Of a DNA stretch of 64,000 bases, positions 34,398 through 47,418 are shown one piece after another. This stretch comes from Helichrysum umbraculigerum (taxonomy: Eukaryota > Streptophyta > Magnoliopsida > Asterales > Asteraceae). A program made the translations under genes and the position numbers. The stretch is from assembly GCA_949592205.1 (NCBI GenBank), contig CATIUR010000003.1:168629759-168693758 (forward strand), given 5' to 3'. Each line of letters starts with the position of its first letter. The first letter of the stretch is position 1. The notes beneath the pieces were generated by a model. The model had not been told where the DNA came from. It did not search any database and saw only the letters and a program-made list of their open reading frames with translations.

Positions 34398-37300
34398 TGT
34401 GACACCCGACCAATTAGGGTTAGTGTTAGTACCTAATCATTGTACTTATACATGTAATTAGTTATATTTATGGTTAATTATGTGTATCACTATGTGTATT
34501 GATATATGTTTATATATATGCACACATATGCGATTTGTTTAAATCGTACATTTCACTATCGGATGGATTTCGATACATTATAAATACGGACGTTGGTGAA
34601 CAAAATGTTAAATAATGTGAAATTATTTAATAAACGCAAAAATCTTTAAATATTATGTTGATAATATTTAACATGTAAAACGTATCGCATAAAGTATCAC
34701 AAACACGACGAAAATGCGCGAAACGCGCCCGACAATCAAATGAGGACCAAAATATATTTTATAAGTTTAAAATATATTATTTCGAGTAAAACTTTCATTT
34801 AAAATATCGTATTTTAAATCGATAACGAAAAACGGCTAATTAAAATGCTACGCGATTAAACCTCCGTAAAACGAACACGCAAATCGATGCCGATAAATAA
34901 ACGGAACATTTTTATAAATGTTTTCAAGTATTTTAATAAATACTTCAATCAAAAGCATCGAAATTCAAATCGTTATTTAAACACGTATATTAAACGTTTA
35001 ACGTCTAAATAAACGTCCAAACGAACGGGTAAACGAGTACCACGCGTAATGCGAATTGGGGAACTAAATTAACACAATTACTTGGGGTGGAGCCCATGAA
35101 AAACCTGCTGATTTTTGCCACCCACATGCACCCTCATCATTTTCTTTTGAAACCCTTAGACACACCCCATATGCACATCATTTTCACTCAATCAAAACAC
35201 ACTCAACTCTCACCTCTCTCTCTGCTCAACACTCTCTCCCCCCTCCTCTTGATTTTCAACCAGCCATTACCACCAATCCCCACCTTAAACCACCATTAAA
35301 CACCACCAAATTGAAGAAGGAAGAACAAGGAGAAGGAAGCAAGTTCATCATCATCTTCATCATCACTTTCTCTTCACCACTTTCCTTTGTAAGGATCAAC
35401 ACCTTCTCTCTCTAAAACTATACTTGCATATGTTTATTTAGGTGCCTAGTTGTTCATCTAACATGTAAATGTCCAAATATTGGTTTAAAAATCATTTTTA
35501 TACATTAAACATGAACATGCAAAAAGTGACAGTTTCTGTCTTCAAAAAGTCAGTGTACAAAAACGACCATAACTTGAGTTCTAGGATGTTTTAGACAACG
35601 AATTTTTTTTTAAAGTTGCGTAATGAAAAGATATACAAAAAGTTCTTCTATGGCTCCTTCCAAAAACCCACGGATTTTTAGCTACGGATTAATCTTTGAG
35701 ACTGGTCTGCATGAGTTCGAAAACCGAGTTCGGTTCTTTCGCAAAATTAATTACCTATCTAAATGGACACTATAATTCATGGAAAAATTATGTTATGAAC
35801 TAGATACATAGGTGATCAGTTGGTAAAAATTGTGAAAACTAAATTGGACCAGAAATTATAGAAATCAAGTGGCGAAGTAAACCGTCAAAAATCGAAATCA
35901 TGAAATTTTGAAACTTTAAGATGCGTTTTAAAACCGACATCTCGGAATGACTCCAACACGAACCGACACATTTTATAAACTCTATGAACTGGAAAATGAC
36001 TTGGGTAAAAGCTTCGGGTCAAACCGTCATAGTTGACCACATTTTTGACTTAGCCAAAATCTGACCAGACTTGAGTGTCGCAGAAAACAAATGTTTTCAA
36101 CGACACTTCATCAAGTGACACATATTATGACTGAACCTTATTATCTACGACACTTAATTTAAGTGACGCACCTATCGAATGTCGCCTTATGCGACACTAA
36201 ACCTAAGTGCCGCAACTTAGTGACACATCCTGCGACACTTTGCCAAGTGACACCAATGACTCACATATTACAATTTTATGCGACACTTACCTGAGTGTCG
36301 CCAATAACTATTAAGTGACGCTTTGAGTGTCGCCTAAAACAGAACCTTGAAAACTAGTTTTCACACTAAGTGTCGAACTCACACAACTTCAATACTTATA
36401 TACGATACAACACACCAAACATATACTTTGATAGTATACATGGAACAACACATAATAACAATAATGATTTAATATTATTATTACAAATCATTACCAACGG
36501 GACGTACATGTTTTCAAAACACAAACAAAACAATCAAACATTTGGACATAACTAGTTGATGAACAACTAGCGTAGATGGTCTGTTGAGACATCTACTCAC
36601 TCATATAACCTTGCGTGTTTTGAACGCCCTGCAGGTTACAGTCTGCGGACACTCATTGGGTACAACATCATACTTGCTTGCCTTGCAAACATTCTAAGAC
36701 TCAGGTGAGTCTCATAGCCCCGCTTTTTACTGTTTTTACCTCGGAGTGAGGATAAATGCTCAGTTTTCATTTTTACATGTGAACACAAGTACTAAAACTC
36801 AATATATTGACTGCATGAGTTGTTTTAACTAATTAATCATGAAGCCCTCCACATCATAGTTTGTTAGTATGGATTTAGCGTGAATGTTAGTGAATGGTAC
36901 CATTTGGGATTGACAGTCCCTGTCCGGGGTAGTCGCGCTACCACGACTGCTGGTCAAACGGACACATTAGCATTTGTTCATAACGAGTGTAGATTAGGCA
37001 CTAGCAGGAGATAACCTCGATCGGGCACTTGATTGTGATCCCGACACCTCAGTTAAGCTCAAACTATGAGCTCATGGCAGTAATATACACATTTACTTAT
37101 TTGATTGATTTCAAACATTGTTAAATCTTGTGGTTCATACATTACTATTACATCATTACACCTGTGAGTTCACCAGCTTTTAGCTGACCTTTTAGCATGT
37201 GTTCTTAGGTACCCAGCAGCTGTAGGCTTGCACTCAGGAATTAGCTTAGCTCGAGTCAGCATGCAAACATCAGAGATTTTATTGCATTAATATATTTTGT

Positions 37301-38690
37301 ATAAGTATTTATGCTAGGAAATCTCGCCTATTCAGAACACGAGCTAATGTATTTGGTATAATCGAATGTCGCCTTATGCGACACTAAACCTAAGTGCCGC
37401 AACTTAGTGACACATCCTGCGACACTTAGCCAAGTGACACCAATGACTCACAGATTACAATTTTATGCGACACTTACCTGAGTGTCGCCAATAACTATTA
37501 AGTGACGCTTTGAGTGTCGCCTAAAACAGAACCTTGAAAACTAGTTTTCACACTAAGTGTCGAACTCACACAACTTCAATACTTATATACGATACAACAC
37601 ACCAAACATATACTTTGATAGTATACATGGAACAACACATAATAACAATAATGATTTAAGATTATTATTACAAATCATTACCAACGGGTCGTACATGTTT
37701 TCAAAACACAAACAAAACAATCAAACATTTGGACATAACTAGTTGATGAACAACTAGCGTAGATGGTCTGTTGAGACATCTACTCACTCATATAACCTTG
37801 CGCGTTTTGAACGCCCTGCAGGTTACAGTCTGCGGACACTCATTGGGTACAACATCATACTTGCTTGCCTTGCAAACATTCTAAGACTCATGTGAGTCTC
37901 ATAGCCCCGCTTTTTACTGTTTTTACCTCGGAGTGAGGATAAATGCTCAGTTTTCATTTTTACATGTGAACACAAGTACTAAAACTCAATATATTGACTG
38001 CATGAGTTGTTTTAACTAATTAATCATGAAGCCCTCCACATCATAGTTTGTTAGTATGGATTTAGCGTGAATGTTAGTGAATGGTACCATTTGGGATTGA
38101 CAGTCCCTGTCCGGGGTAGTCGCGCTACCACGACTGCTGGTCAAACGGACACATTAGCATTTGTTCATAACGAGTGTAGATTAGGCACTAGCAGGAGATA
38201 ACCTCGATCGGGCACTTGATTGTGATCCCGACACCTCAGTTAAGCTCAAACTATGAGCTCATGGCAGTAATATACACATTTACTTATTTGATTGATTTCA
38301 AACATTGTTAAATCTTGTGGTTCATACATTACTATTACATCATTACACCTGTGAGTTCACCAGCTTTTAGCTGACCTTTTAGCATGTGTTCTTAGGTACC
38401 CAGCAGCTGTAGGCTTGCACTCAGGAATTAGCTTAGCTCGAGTCAGCATGCAAACATCAGAGATTTTATTGCATTAATATATTTTGTATAAGTATTTATG
38501 CTAGGAAATCTCGCCTATTCAGAACACGAGCTAATGTATTTGGTATAACTGATGTAAACTTTTATAGAATTAATGTATCTTGTTAAAACGACGCATATAG
38601 AGTCGTTCATTATATATCTTTGTGCTTGATTACCTTTATTAGTCGCGCCCAAAGTATGCTTCCGCTAATCACGAATTTGGAGGTGCGACA
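34398..38690 (+). mobile_element. Solo LTR, B-C spacer copy, enlarged by an internal tandem duplication
   Basis: TGTGACACCCG … GGTGCGACA with perfect TTAGG duplications at 34393-34397 and 38691-38695. At 4293 bp it exceeds the A-B copy by about 1187 bp because of a direct duplication. Confidence 0.83.
36174..38547 (+). repeat. 1187-bp tandem duplication within the solo LTR (B-C)
   Basis: 36174-37360 and 37361-38547 are near-identical. The junction GGTATA/ATCGAATG joins the end of one copy to the start of the next. The A-B LTR has a single copy. The 61-residue open stretches at 36370 and 37557 are just duplicates of this non-coding DNA. Confidence 0.92.
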
Positions 38691-38978
38691 TTAGGATTAA
38701 CCAATAAGGATCTATTTGTATAATGACTACCTTATTAACATTTTATTATTATAATATATAAAAGAGATTAGGGTTAATTATATATGGTCCAACCCAATTG
38801 TATAATGGACTTAGGGTTTCTAGAATTTTTATGTAACATTGTAAATAATGCATCAATAATACATTATGCCTTATGGGGTTTCATTACCGTTTCTTCTTTT
38901 TCGCCTTTCTTGCTCTCTTTTCCTCGCGTTCCCATATGCGACTGTATATTATTCAAATATTTTCCGTTATTTTTCTAA

Positions 38979-39477
38979 CTAGGTGAAGACCCGCGACAAC
39001 GTGGGCTATAACATTTTATTTTATAAATTTTTTATTTTTTGAGATAAAAAGATCCGTTTGTTTCTTTGATTGTATGTGTTACGACTTTAATTAGAGTTTT
39101 AAAAGATAATTAGAATTTATTTATAAATCATCTAATTAATTAAATATTAATATTAGTTTATTATAAATATAACTGAATTAGGAGAGAATAGAATTGAAAG
39201 TTAGCCGAGAAACCCATTGAAGGTTCGTGGGGTTTTTTTTTATGGAATTTAATTAATAATAATTTAATAAATCTTTAATTTTTATACAATTTGATGTAAA
39301 TCTTATCATTATGTTTTGAAATTTTTATTAAAATAGCATTTTTTTATTTAGAAGTGGTAAAGTGTAATATTATTATTTTTAATTTAATTTAATTATAAAT
39401 CGTTGGATCAAATTCTAAAACCCCATTGAAGAGCTCAGATTTCTCTATGGGGTTTTGGTTTATTTATATTTATAAGA
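38979..39477 (-). mobile_element. 499-bp non-autonomous Helitron upstream of copy C
   Basis: Read on the minus strand it starts TCTTATAAATATAAAT and ends with a hairpin (CCCACG … CGCGGG arms), a short spacer and CTAG. Host bases are A on one side and T on the other. The A-B and C-D spacers have the uninterrupted site TTTTCTAATTTTATCG, so insertion was precisely between A and T without target duplication. All Helitron end rules are met. No protein-coding content. Confidence 0.9.
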
Positions 39478-40736
39478 TTTTATCGTGCTCTTTTTTATCA
39501 TCTTAACCTAAAATAAATAAATAAAATTTAACCACCGATTGTCCTTGTCAAAAATTCACTTTCTGCCGTTTCTTTTAATCGTTGCAACAAACAATAAGAT
39601 AACGTCTATCTTTATGTATTATTCTTTACTTTGAAAAGCATTAAAAAAAAAACAATCGCTTGATTGCGCATGGCCGCCGTTGTTAGCGATATGCCGTAGC
39701 TGGTATGTATTATGCCGTCTAATCTAAACGCTATGTATAAAAACAAAAATGTCAAAGTCAAAGTCTTTTATATATTTTTTTCCCCTGTATGACTTAAATT
39801 CATTAGCTATCACATAAAGTCTATTCCAAAGTCAATTTTTCTTTCCAATACTTGTTCTTAAAAAGTATAAATAATAAAAAAAAAACAAAAAAACAAACAA
39901 AGTATTTATATGCTTCCGCTTTACACCTATCCGTTGTGAGTCAGATCATTCCGTTTGTAATCTCAACATAAATTATGACCTGAATTATAAAAAAAATAAA
40001 TTGTCCACGCGATTAAAAAAAATCGGTTGTGTTACCGCTTTATTTTGCTCTTGATACTGCTTTACTTTTGCCGCTGTTGTTTGATGATTCGCATCCGCTT
40101 GCTGTCGGATATCTACATCAACAAAAATAGTTATAGATTCAATATTTTTGCTACCGATTTGCTTTTGCTACTACTGTTTGAAGATTCATCCGCTTTCTGT
40201 CAGATATCTTTATTCAGATATCTTCATCAACAAAGTATAATGTTTTATGTTTCTACTCTAGTATAGCTTTAATATGTATCGTTATTTGCTCCAATCCGAG
40301 ATTTCACGATTTCACCGCTCGAATTGTAGTGGTTTAGAATAGAGATTAGGGTTAATTATGTATGGCCCAATCCAATTGTATAATGGGATTGGGGTTTTTA
40401 GAATTTCCATATAACATTATAAATATCGTTATGCGGTGTTTTTTTATGAGTACTACTTCATTAGATTCATCAGCAGATGCACATAAATGATAATATATAT
40501 ATTGATAAAAATATTTTTGGGTCCCAAAGGCAGTACAATATCATATTCATATCCAGCTGTTAAAATAGAGTGTTTCCTACATATTTTTGCATATTTGTAA
40601 ATTTTAAAGCTTCAACAACTATTTCAATTATCAAGTACTGTATCATTTATGTAGGTTTGAAGCAGCCTAGTTTGAATTCAAAGCCAACTAAGAATAGTAC
40701 TTGTAATATCTCATTTCCTCTTTAAGCAACTTCCAA

Positions 40737-40744
40737 TATACTTA
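40737..40744 (+). promoter_or_regulatory. Possible TATA-like site of copy C, altered relative to B and D
   Basis: TATACTTA replaces TATATTTA of B and D at the same distance from the ATG. Could weaken the promoter; untested. Confidence 0.25.
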
Positions 40745-40802
40745 AAACTTCCTACAACAATCACCTACACGTACATCATTAGCCATTTTTACGTGAACAA
40801 CA

Positions 40803-43800
40803 ATGAAGGTATTTTACATCCTCATGTTTTATTTCATTTATTATTATTATTTTGCATTTTTCAGTTGTATCATGGCAGCAGACACCTTACTAGTAAATCA
40901 AACCATTAGAGATGGTCAAACTATTGTTTCGTCCCAAGAATCATTCGAGCTGGGGTTCTTTAGCCCTGGAAACATCTCCAACCGATACGTAGGAATATGG
41001 TACAAGCGATTAGCTACAGGCACGATTGTTTGGGTTGCTAATAGAGATACTCCTATTAGAAACAAATCCGGTGAGTTAACTCTTCATCCCAATGGAGTTT
41101 TAGTGATTCGTGATTCTGTTACTAATACAATCATTTGGTCATCAAGTTCATCACGAACTACTAGCACCCCAGTGGCCCAACTATTAGATAATGGAAATCT
41201 TATGGTTGTTGACATCAAAGAAGGACCAGAAAATTACATTTGGCAGAGTTTCAATTATCCTGGGGATACAGCACTACCAGAAACAAGATTTGGAAGGAAT
41301 TTGAAAAGGGGTTTGATCACAAACTACACATCATGGAAGAGTGTTGATGATCCATCCCAAGGTTCATTTGTGACTTATATGGATTTCAATGGACTCCCAC
41401 AAGTATTTACAAAAAATGGAGACGTGATTCAAGGCAGACGCGGATCATGGAATGGTGTTAGGCCTTCAGGGGCAATAAGTAATGAGCCAAACCCCATATA
41501 TGAAGACACTTTTGTTTCTAATGAAAACGAGACTTACATAGAATCCAATCTGATAAGTAGCTCTGTTCTTAGTATAATGAAGTTAACTCCTGCAGGCACC
41601 ATGGGACGGTATAATTGGATCAATCCAACACAAGGATGGTTTTTGTATTCACAAGCAAGGACAGATATTTGTGGTGAATATGCATTGTGTGGTGTTTATG
41701 GAAGCTGTGACATTTCACAAACAACGATTTGTGGATGTCTAAAAGGGTTTGAACCAATTAATCAGGATCAATGGCAAATATCAGATTGGACGAGTGGTTG
41801 TCAAAGGGAAATGCCATTGAATTGCAGTGTTGAGGTAGGTTTTCGAAAGTATTCGTTCATGAAAATACCAGACACTAGGCAATCATGGTTCGACATGAAT
41901 ATGACCCTCGAACAATGCAAGGTGAAATGTAACAATGAGTGTAATTGTACGGCTTATGCGACTTTGGACATCAAATATAGTATTGGTTGCTTGATGTGGT
42001 ATGATCAATTGATTGATATGAGAATAATTCCCAACAACGGACAAGATATATATATCAAATTGGCTGCTTTGGAATTAGGTGAAGTTGAATCTTTAATGAA
42101 GGCGCAATTTAATTTTTATGTAGATGGTTTTTTTCTTATTTTGTTTATATTTATAACAAAGAAAAGATAATCTTAGCTGAGCCTTTTCTTATTTATTACA
42201 GAGAAAGATAAAACGGCCTCAAGAAGCACCTCAAGAAGCAGAAAAAGATTGATTATAATTGTTATCCCTGTAATTATAGGTTTAGTCATTCTACTTGGAA
42301 TGTGCACTTTAATCATGAGAAAGAGAAGGCTAAAGCTACAAGGTAATATTACACCTTTGAATTGCTATATAAACCTTCTTTCTCTTTTGAGGTAAAATAT
42401 AAATTAAGCGTACATGATCTATTCTAGATAAATGGGTGTAGATTAATTAGACCAATGGATGCTACAATTGCGTAATACTTTGGTAGTATATATAGTAAAC
42501 GGAGGAGGTTTTCCTGTTTTGTACTATATATAGTGTAACTATATAATTGCTTAATATTTTGTTTCAATCGAAGTCCAACTAAAGTTCTTGTTTTTGTAGA
42601 GAGGCATGATGTTACAGACCTACCGTTGTTTAGCTTGTCAAAATTAGTTGCAGCAACAGACAACTTCTCAATTAGTAACAAACTCGGTCAGGGTGGCTTT
42701 GGACCTGTTTACAAGGTACTATATAGAAACGCCGATTGACATTAGTTTATCTTGATTTGACAAGATATATCTAACATAAAAATACATGTTAAGGGATCTC
42801 TTGAAGATGGGCAAGAAGTTGCAGTTAAGCGGCTCTCTTTGAGTTCCTTGCAAGGAGTTGAAGAGTTCGAGAATGAGGTTATTTTCATTTCCAGGCTTCA
42901 ACATCGAAACCTCGTCAAAATTCTTGGATATTGTTTTGAAAGTCAAGAAAAGATGTTGGTTTACGAGTACATGCCTAACAAAGGTCTTGATTTATATCTG
43001 TTTGGTAAGTAAATATCGGAAAATGTATAAATACACATTCATCTAAGATCATTCAACGAAACCTACTAAAGAACTGGCTCCTTTTGGTAGATGAAACAGA
43101 AAGAAAAATGCTTGATTGGTCAAAAAGATACAATATTATCAATGGTATTGCTCGAGGGTTACTTTATCTTCATCAAGATTCTCGGTTAAGAATCATTCAT
43201 AGGGATCTCAAAGCAGCAAATATTTTGCTTGATCATGAAATGAACCCAAAGATATCAGATTTTGGCCTTGCAAGAAGCTTTGGAGGAAATGACACTGAAG
43301 CAAAGACTAGAAGAGTGGTTGGGACATAGTAAGATTATAATCGTCACCTATTTCATACTCTCCCATGACTTTAAAGTTCTTTTTTTCCGTTTCAGGTAAT
43401 ATATAACAATTTTGAAGTAAAAGTGTCTATTTTGTTAACATGACCAACTCTTTTATGCAGTGGATACATGTCCCCGGAATACGCAGGAAAAGGAATTTTC
43501 TCAGTGAAATCGGATGTATTTAGCTTTGGTGTTTTGATTTTAGAGATTGTGTCTGGGATCCAAAACAAACACAATTTTCTCGCAGATGTAAGAGGACTCA
43601 ATACTAGTACGTAGTATAATTTAGTGTGCTAAATTAGTTAATGTTTTAATAGCATGTGACATATAATTACTGATTCTTATTTAGGCTTGGAACCTCTACA
43701 AAGAAGGAAAAGTCCGTGAATTGGTTGACATATCTTTAATCGAGTCAGACCATAATACACTTCAAATGTTGCGATCGTTGCAAGTGGGCTTACTATGTGT

Positions 43801-43981
43801 TCAAAACAACCCTGAAGACAGACCAAACATGTCTATTGTGATTATGATGCTAAGTAGTGAGGGTCAATTACCAGAACCAAACCATCCCGGTTTTTACATA
43901 GAAGCTAGAAGTGGGAGCTCGGCCGACATACACACAGACTCATACAACAACCTTACCATCACTTTTCCGGCAGGTCGATAA
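40803..43981 (+). CDS. S-RLK copy C: G-type lectin S-receptor-like serine/threonine kinase, apparently intact (801 aa)
   Basis: Exons: 40803-42078, 42202-42342, 42600-42715, 42794-43004, 43091-43328, 43461-43587, 43685-43981. The predicted protein is a plasma-membrane receptor kinase. It has a signal peptide (about 1-25), B-lectin domain (about 27-150), S-locus glycoprotein domain with EGF-like cysteines (about 200-315), PAN region (about 330-420), one transmembrane helix (IIIVIPVIIGLVILLG, exon 2) and a kinase with GQGGFG, catalytic Lys in VAVKR, HRDLKAAN, DFG and SPEYA. All introns are GT-AG. Odd points: two extra Tyr in the signal peptide; a 12-bp tandem duplication in exon 2 (42219-42242) adding four residues before the membrane helix; and Gln for Arg five residues before the catalytic Lys. 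Ligand and role unknown; the family acts in defence, development and self-recognition. Confidence 0.9.
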
Positions 43982-44309
43982 GTAGTTTTTGGTTCATTCA
44001 CTTTATGGTGGTAGTTTTGGCATGTAAATTAATAGTAATATTAGTTAGGGAGTTAAGGGAGTCGATGTTTTCGTATCTCGTGTGTCGATTAATACTTAAT
44101 TATCTTATGAAATTCGAATTCAGTATTTGAGACACAATTCCTTTACGTATCCAATGGTGGCAATCTAAGATGTTTTTTAAAAATAAAAATAAAAATAATA
44201 ATAACATAAATGTGAATGGTATGATGGTTTTGCGTTGTTTTGTTTTGAGAAACCTCACGTTTTTTCCGTTGCTACAACTTTATAAAAAAACATACTACAA
44301 CCTATTATA
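43982..44309. other. 3' flank of S-RLK copy C
   Basis: Homologous to the A and B flanks. No gene. Confidence 0.65.
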
Positions 44310-44558
44310 GGTTTGTTTGGATGAGGGGCTTTTAGGGTTTTCGGGGCTTTAACTTCTATTTTTTATAAGACTCAGTCATAAGCCTTATTTGGCAACATTA
44401 AAAAAATAGGGTTTCTTGAAAAAATAAGCACAAGAAGCCCTTAAACAAGAAGCTTTTTGAAGTGGCTTTTGAATAGAAGCCTCAGCTCCAAGCTCCAGCT
44501 CCAGCCCCAATCTCCAGCTCCAGTCACAAGGTCCAGCCCGTTGTTGACAAACATACCC
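44310..44558. mobile_element. Small MITE, C-D spacer copy
   Basis: Same element as 18343-18590, with GGTTTGTTTGG and AACATACCC ends. Confidence 0.5.
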
Positions 44559-44875
44559 TAGATAGTATGAATTTAATGGAAAGCCCCAAAACCCAATCTA
44601 TTCGACATAGTTTGAAGAGGATGTAAAAATTATTATTGCAATATCGTACAAATTTGTTAAATTTATTATAAGTTGTCATATACCATGTGACATCCTTACA
44701 AGTTAATTGTATTTTTATGCACTTAACCATTAAATTATTACTACTTAGAATTAGAACTATTTTCTGTTTTAAAGAAAAACAAGCTGATAATTATAATATT
44801 CTTCGAAATTCAAAGAAAGTGTACTCATAGACGATATGTATTTTGGAATAAAAAATATACTCGTAGTAAGACTGT

Positions 44876-44876
44876 A

Positions 44877-44914
<38 letters not shown>

Positions 44915-44952
44915 TATGAAATGTTGGGCTCCTAATAATAATAATAATAATA
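44876..44952. repeat. (TAA)n microsatellites, C-D spacer
   Basis: Two TAA tracts, the second much shorter than in the other spacers. Confidence 0.92.
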
Positions 44953-45651
44953 TATGAAATGTTGTGCTCCTATAATTTCAAAAGTTAAACCTATTTTCCT
45001 CGCCCTACCAATAATATATCAATATCTCTCCCTTCTATATACAAAAAACAAAATATGAAAAGAATTTATTCAGCAACCAAACGGAACAATCGTCCATGTT
45101 ACATTCTACACATTCAGACCCATTGAGAACCCATTGGACCTGTTCACACTTTATCCATGCAATTTTTATTGACCTGTTAAACACTTAAACCTGCTAGTGA
45201 ATTTGCACGCTCAATACTTCAACCCAAAAAAGATTTTATTTAACCCAACCAAACCCATTTTTGATCATTTGGGTCCTAATTGCCAGGTATAGATGACATA
45301 CAACAAAAATACTAAAAATTACATACAATGACAATAAATTACAAGTTTTCTACTCATAATGTACCTCCGAGTAGTTGGTATAAAAATACGAATGTCTGAT
45401 ATTTGTTAATTGACTTTTAAAGTACTTAATTACCTAGTGATATTATCTTTATTCACGTGTATCAATAGTTACACTAAGCAAAGGTAAGTATAATAATACG
45501 GAGTAATAAGAAAGATATTGTGAAGTTAACGTTACTACTATTTATGAAAATATATTTTGATCAATAATCTGATTTTAGTTATATTTTATCATAAATTCTT
45601 TTAATAATATCAAATTAGTAGTGTTTTTCAAACAGTAATTCAGTTTTATAT
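44953..45651. other. C-D spacer before the MULE
   Basis: Homologous to 19020-19718. No supported gene. Confidence 0.65.
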
Positions 45652-46275
45652 TTAAATTATGAGAAAATTGCCCGTTTCATCCTTGTGTTTATCCAAAAAA
45701 TCACGTCCCATCCTTGAATTCACGAAATGTCACTAGTGATCCCTATATTTGTTATTTCTACTCACGGGTAGTCCTTGATCCTAACGACGGTTAATGTTGT
45801 CCGTTAAGTATGGTCACATGCATAGCATGTGAGGGTATTTTAGTCTATTACCTTTATTTTTTTTATTATCTATTTTTATCTTGATTTGTTATTACTATAA
45901 GTATTTTTTTAATAAAAAAAGCAACAGCAGCAGCAGATAATTATCAGAAACAACAATAGCTTAAAAGAACAACATCAAGCTCATTATCATCTTCAATAAT
46001 TACATCGAATAACAACAAGAACATCATCATCACGATGTTGCTTTAGGTGATCAATGTTTTTGTGGTGGATTTAGGGCTTGGATTTACAGAGAAAATGGAA
46101 GGGGTAATGTTGGTGATTCGGTTAGTTGTAGGACCGTCAAAGAGGTAAGGGTAAGGGGGTGATAATGGGAGTTGTTGTGAAGTCCGGTGACGGGGATTAT
46201 CGGAGAAGGTGACCGGAGGTTGCAGGTTCAAGTGGATTGGGGGCGACCGGACGTCGCCGTAAAGTTTCACTTCTG

Positions 46276-46495
46276 TTAAATCGGCATGGCGGTGTCGACA
46301 CCGAAGTGTGTTTCCAACAATCGTATCGATTCAAAGGCTTTACGCATCTCAGATCTGGATAAAACACCGTTGTTTTTGGAATCAAGTGAAGCGAATTGAG
46401 AGCCGATGCTTGACTTGAAGTGAGATTCTTCGTTGACGAAGGAAAGGACGGTGGAACCGTCGATGATTATTATGCCCGTAACTGTGTGAGAGAGA
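46276..46495 (-). pseudogene. Captured EF-hand fragment inside the C-D MULE, loop residue 5 altered
   Basis: Same fragment as in the other two MULE copies. The frame is open but the loop reads DSKNNGVLSRSE, Asn for Asp at loop position 5. A different open frame over the same bases is a shadow. Confidence 0.68.
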
Positions 46496-46634
46496 GTGAG
46501 ATTTTGAGAAGTGGTTGATGTACTACAGTGAATTGGACGGTGATTAAATGATGGTGTTATTTATGATGGATCGGTTCTCATTTCTTGTAATTAATAATTT
46601 AAAATGTTATCTATATATTTTATGAAGTTACAAA

Positions 46635-47049
46635 GGCTATGTTTGGCACGCACGTTTTAAGAACTTATGGGAGCTTGTAGCTTGTAGCTTATGGTTTTCA
46701 TAAGCTCTGTTTGGCTTAGTAGCTTATGAGTAGCTTATGGTTTCCATAAGCTCCAAAACTATAAGCTACTTGAAGTAGCTTATGGAAGTAGCTTGTAGCT
46801 TATGGAATATGAAATTACATAAATACCCTCCTTGTAATTATATGTCATCTTTTAAAATTAATATATTTGTCCTTTTATGTCATTTTACATTCATAAGCTA
46901 CAAGCTCCAGCTACTCTGCCAAACACAAATATTACCAAAAGCTACCAGCTACCAACTCCAGCCACAAGCTACCAGCTCCAGCTACCAGCTACAAGCTACC
47001 AGCTCCAGCTACAAGCTCCAGCTACCGGCTAGTTTTGCCAAACATACCC
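46635..47049. mobile_element. Tourist-like (PIF/Harbinger) MITE nested in the C-D MULE
   Basis: Terminal inverted repeats GGCTATGTTTGGCA and TGCCAAACATACCC match at 13 of 14 positions. The A-B and B-C copies give the empty site GTTACAAAAGCATGG, implying a 3-bp AAA duplication. The interior is made of AGCTTGTAGCTTATGG-type units on the left and complementary AGCTACCAGCTCC-type units on the right, so the whole can fold. No transposase. The open stretch 46782-47141 crosses the MITE border and is not a gene. Confidence 0.85.
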
Positions 47050-47418
47050 AAAAGCATGGAAGTATAACTATAGATTACTTTGATGAGATGATGCAAAAAA
47101 AAGGTTACGGTGGTTCGCAAATTGAAAAAGGTAAAAGATGAGATCTGGTTTGTGTAAATGAAGGTTTTTAATTGGTAAACACTAAACAGAAAATAAATGA
47201 GGGAATGTGAGGGTAAAATGAAAGGACAAAAATATCCTCACATGCTATGCATGTGATCATACTTAACAGACAAAATTAACCGTCGTTAGGATCAAGGACT
47301 ACCCGTGAGTAGAAATAACAAACATAGGGATCACCGGTGACATTTCGTGAATTCAAGGACGGGGCGTGATTTTTTGGACAAACACAGGGACGAAACGGGC
47401 AATTTTCTCTTAAATTAT

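Larger units (their letters stand above)
38691..40802. other. Upstream region of S-RLK copy C
   Basis: Homologous to the regions upstream of B and D, with a Helitron inserted (38979-39477) and without the hairpin MITE. No gene. Confidence 0.7.
45661..47409. mobile_element. Mutator-like element, C-D spacer copy, carrying a nested MITE
   Basis: Same insertion as 19728-21053, with perfect TTAAATTAT duplications at 45652-45660 and 47410-47418. It is longer because a 415-bp MITE is inserted at 46635. Confidence 0.9.

Noticed and set aside
36370..36555. 61-residue open frame recurring at 37557, 50558 and 51745
   Set aside because: It is part of the solo LTR motif array and tandem duplication. Its recurrence reflects DNA duplication; there is no domain, and the A-B copy does not keep the frame.
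46782..47141. 119-residue frame
   Set aside because: Spans the border of a MITE inserted in a MULE; the repeated QLQATSS residues come from the MITE units.
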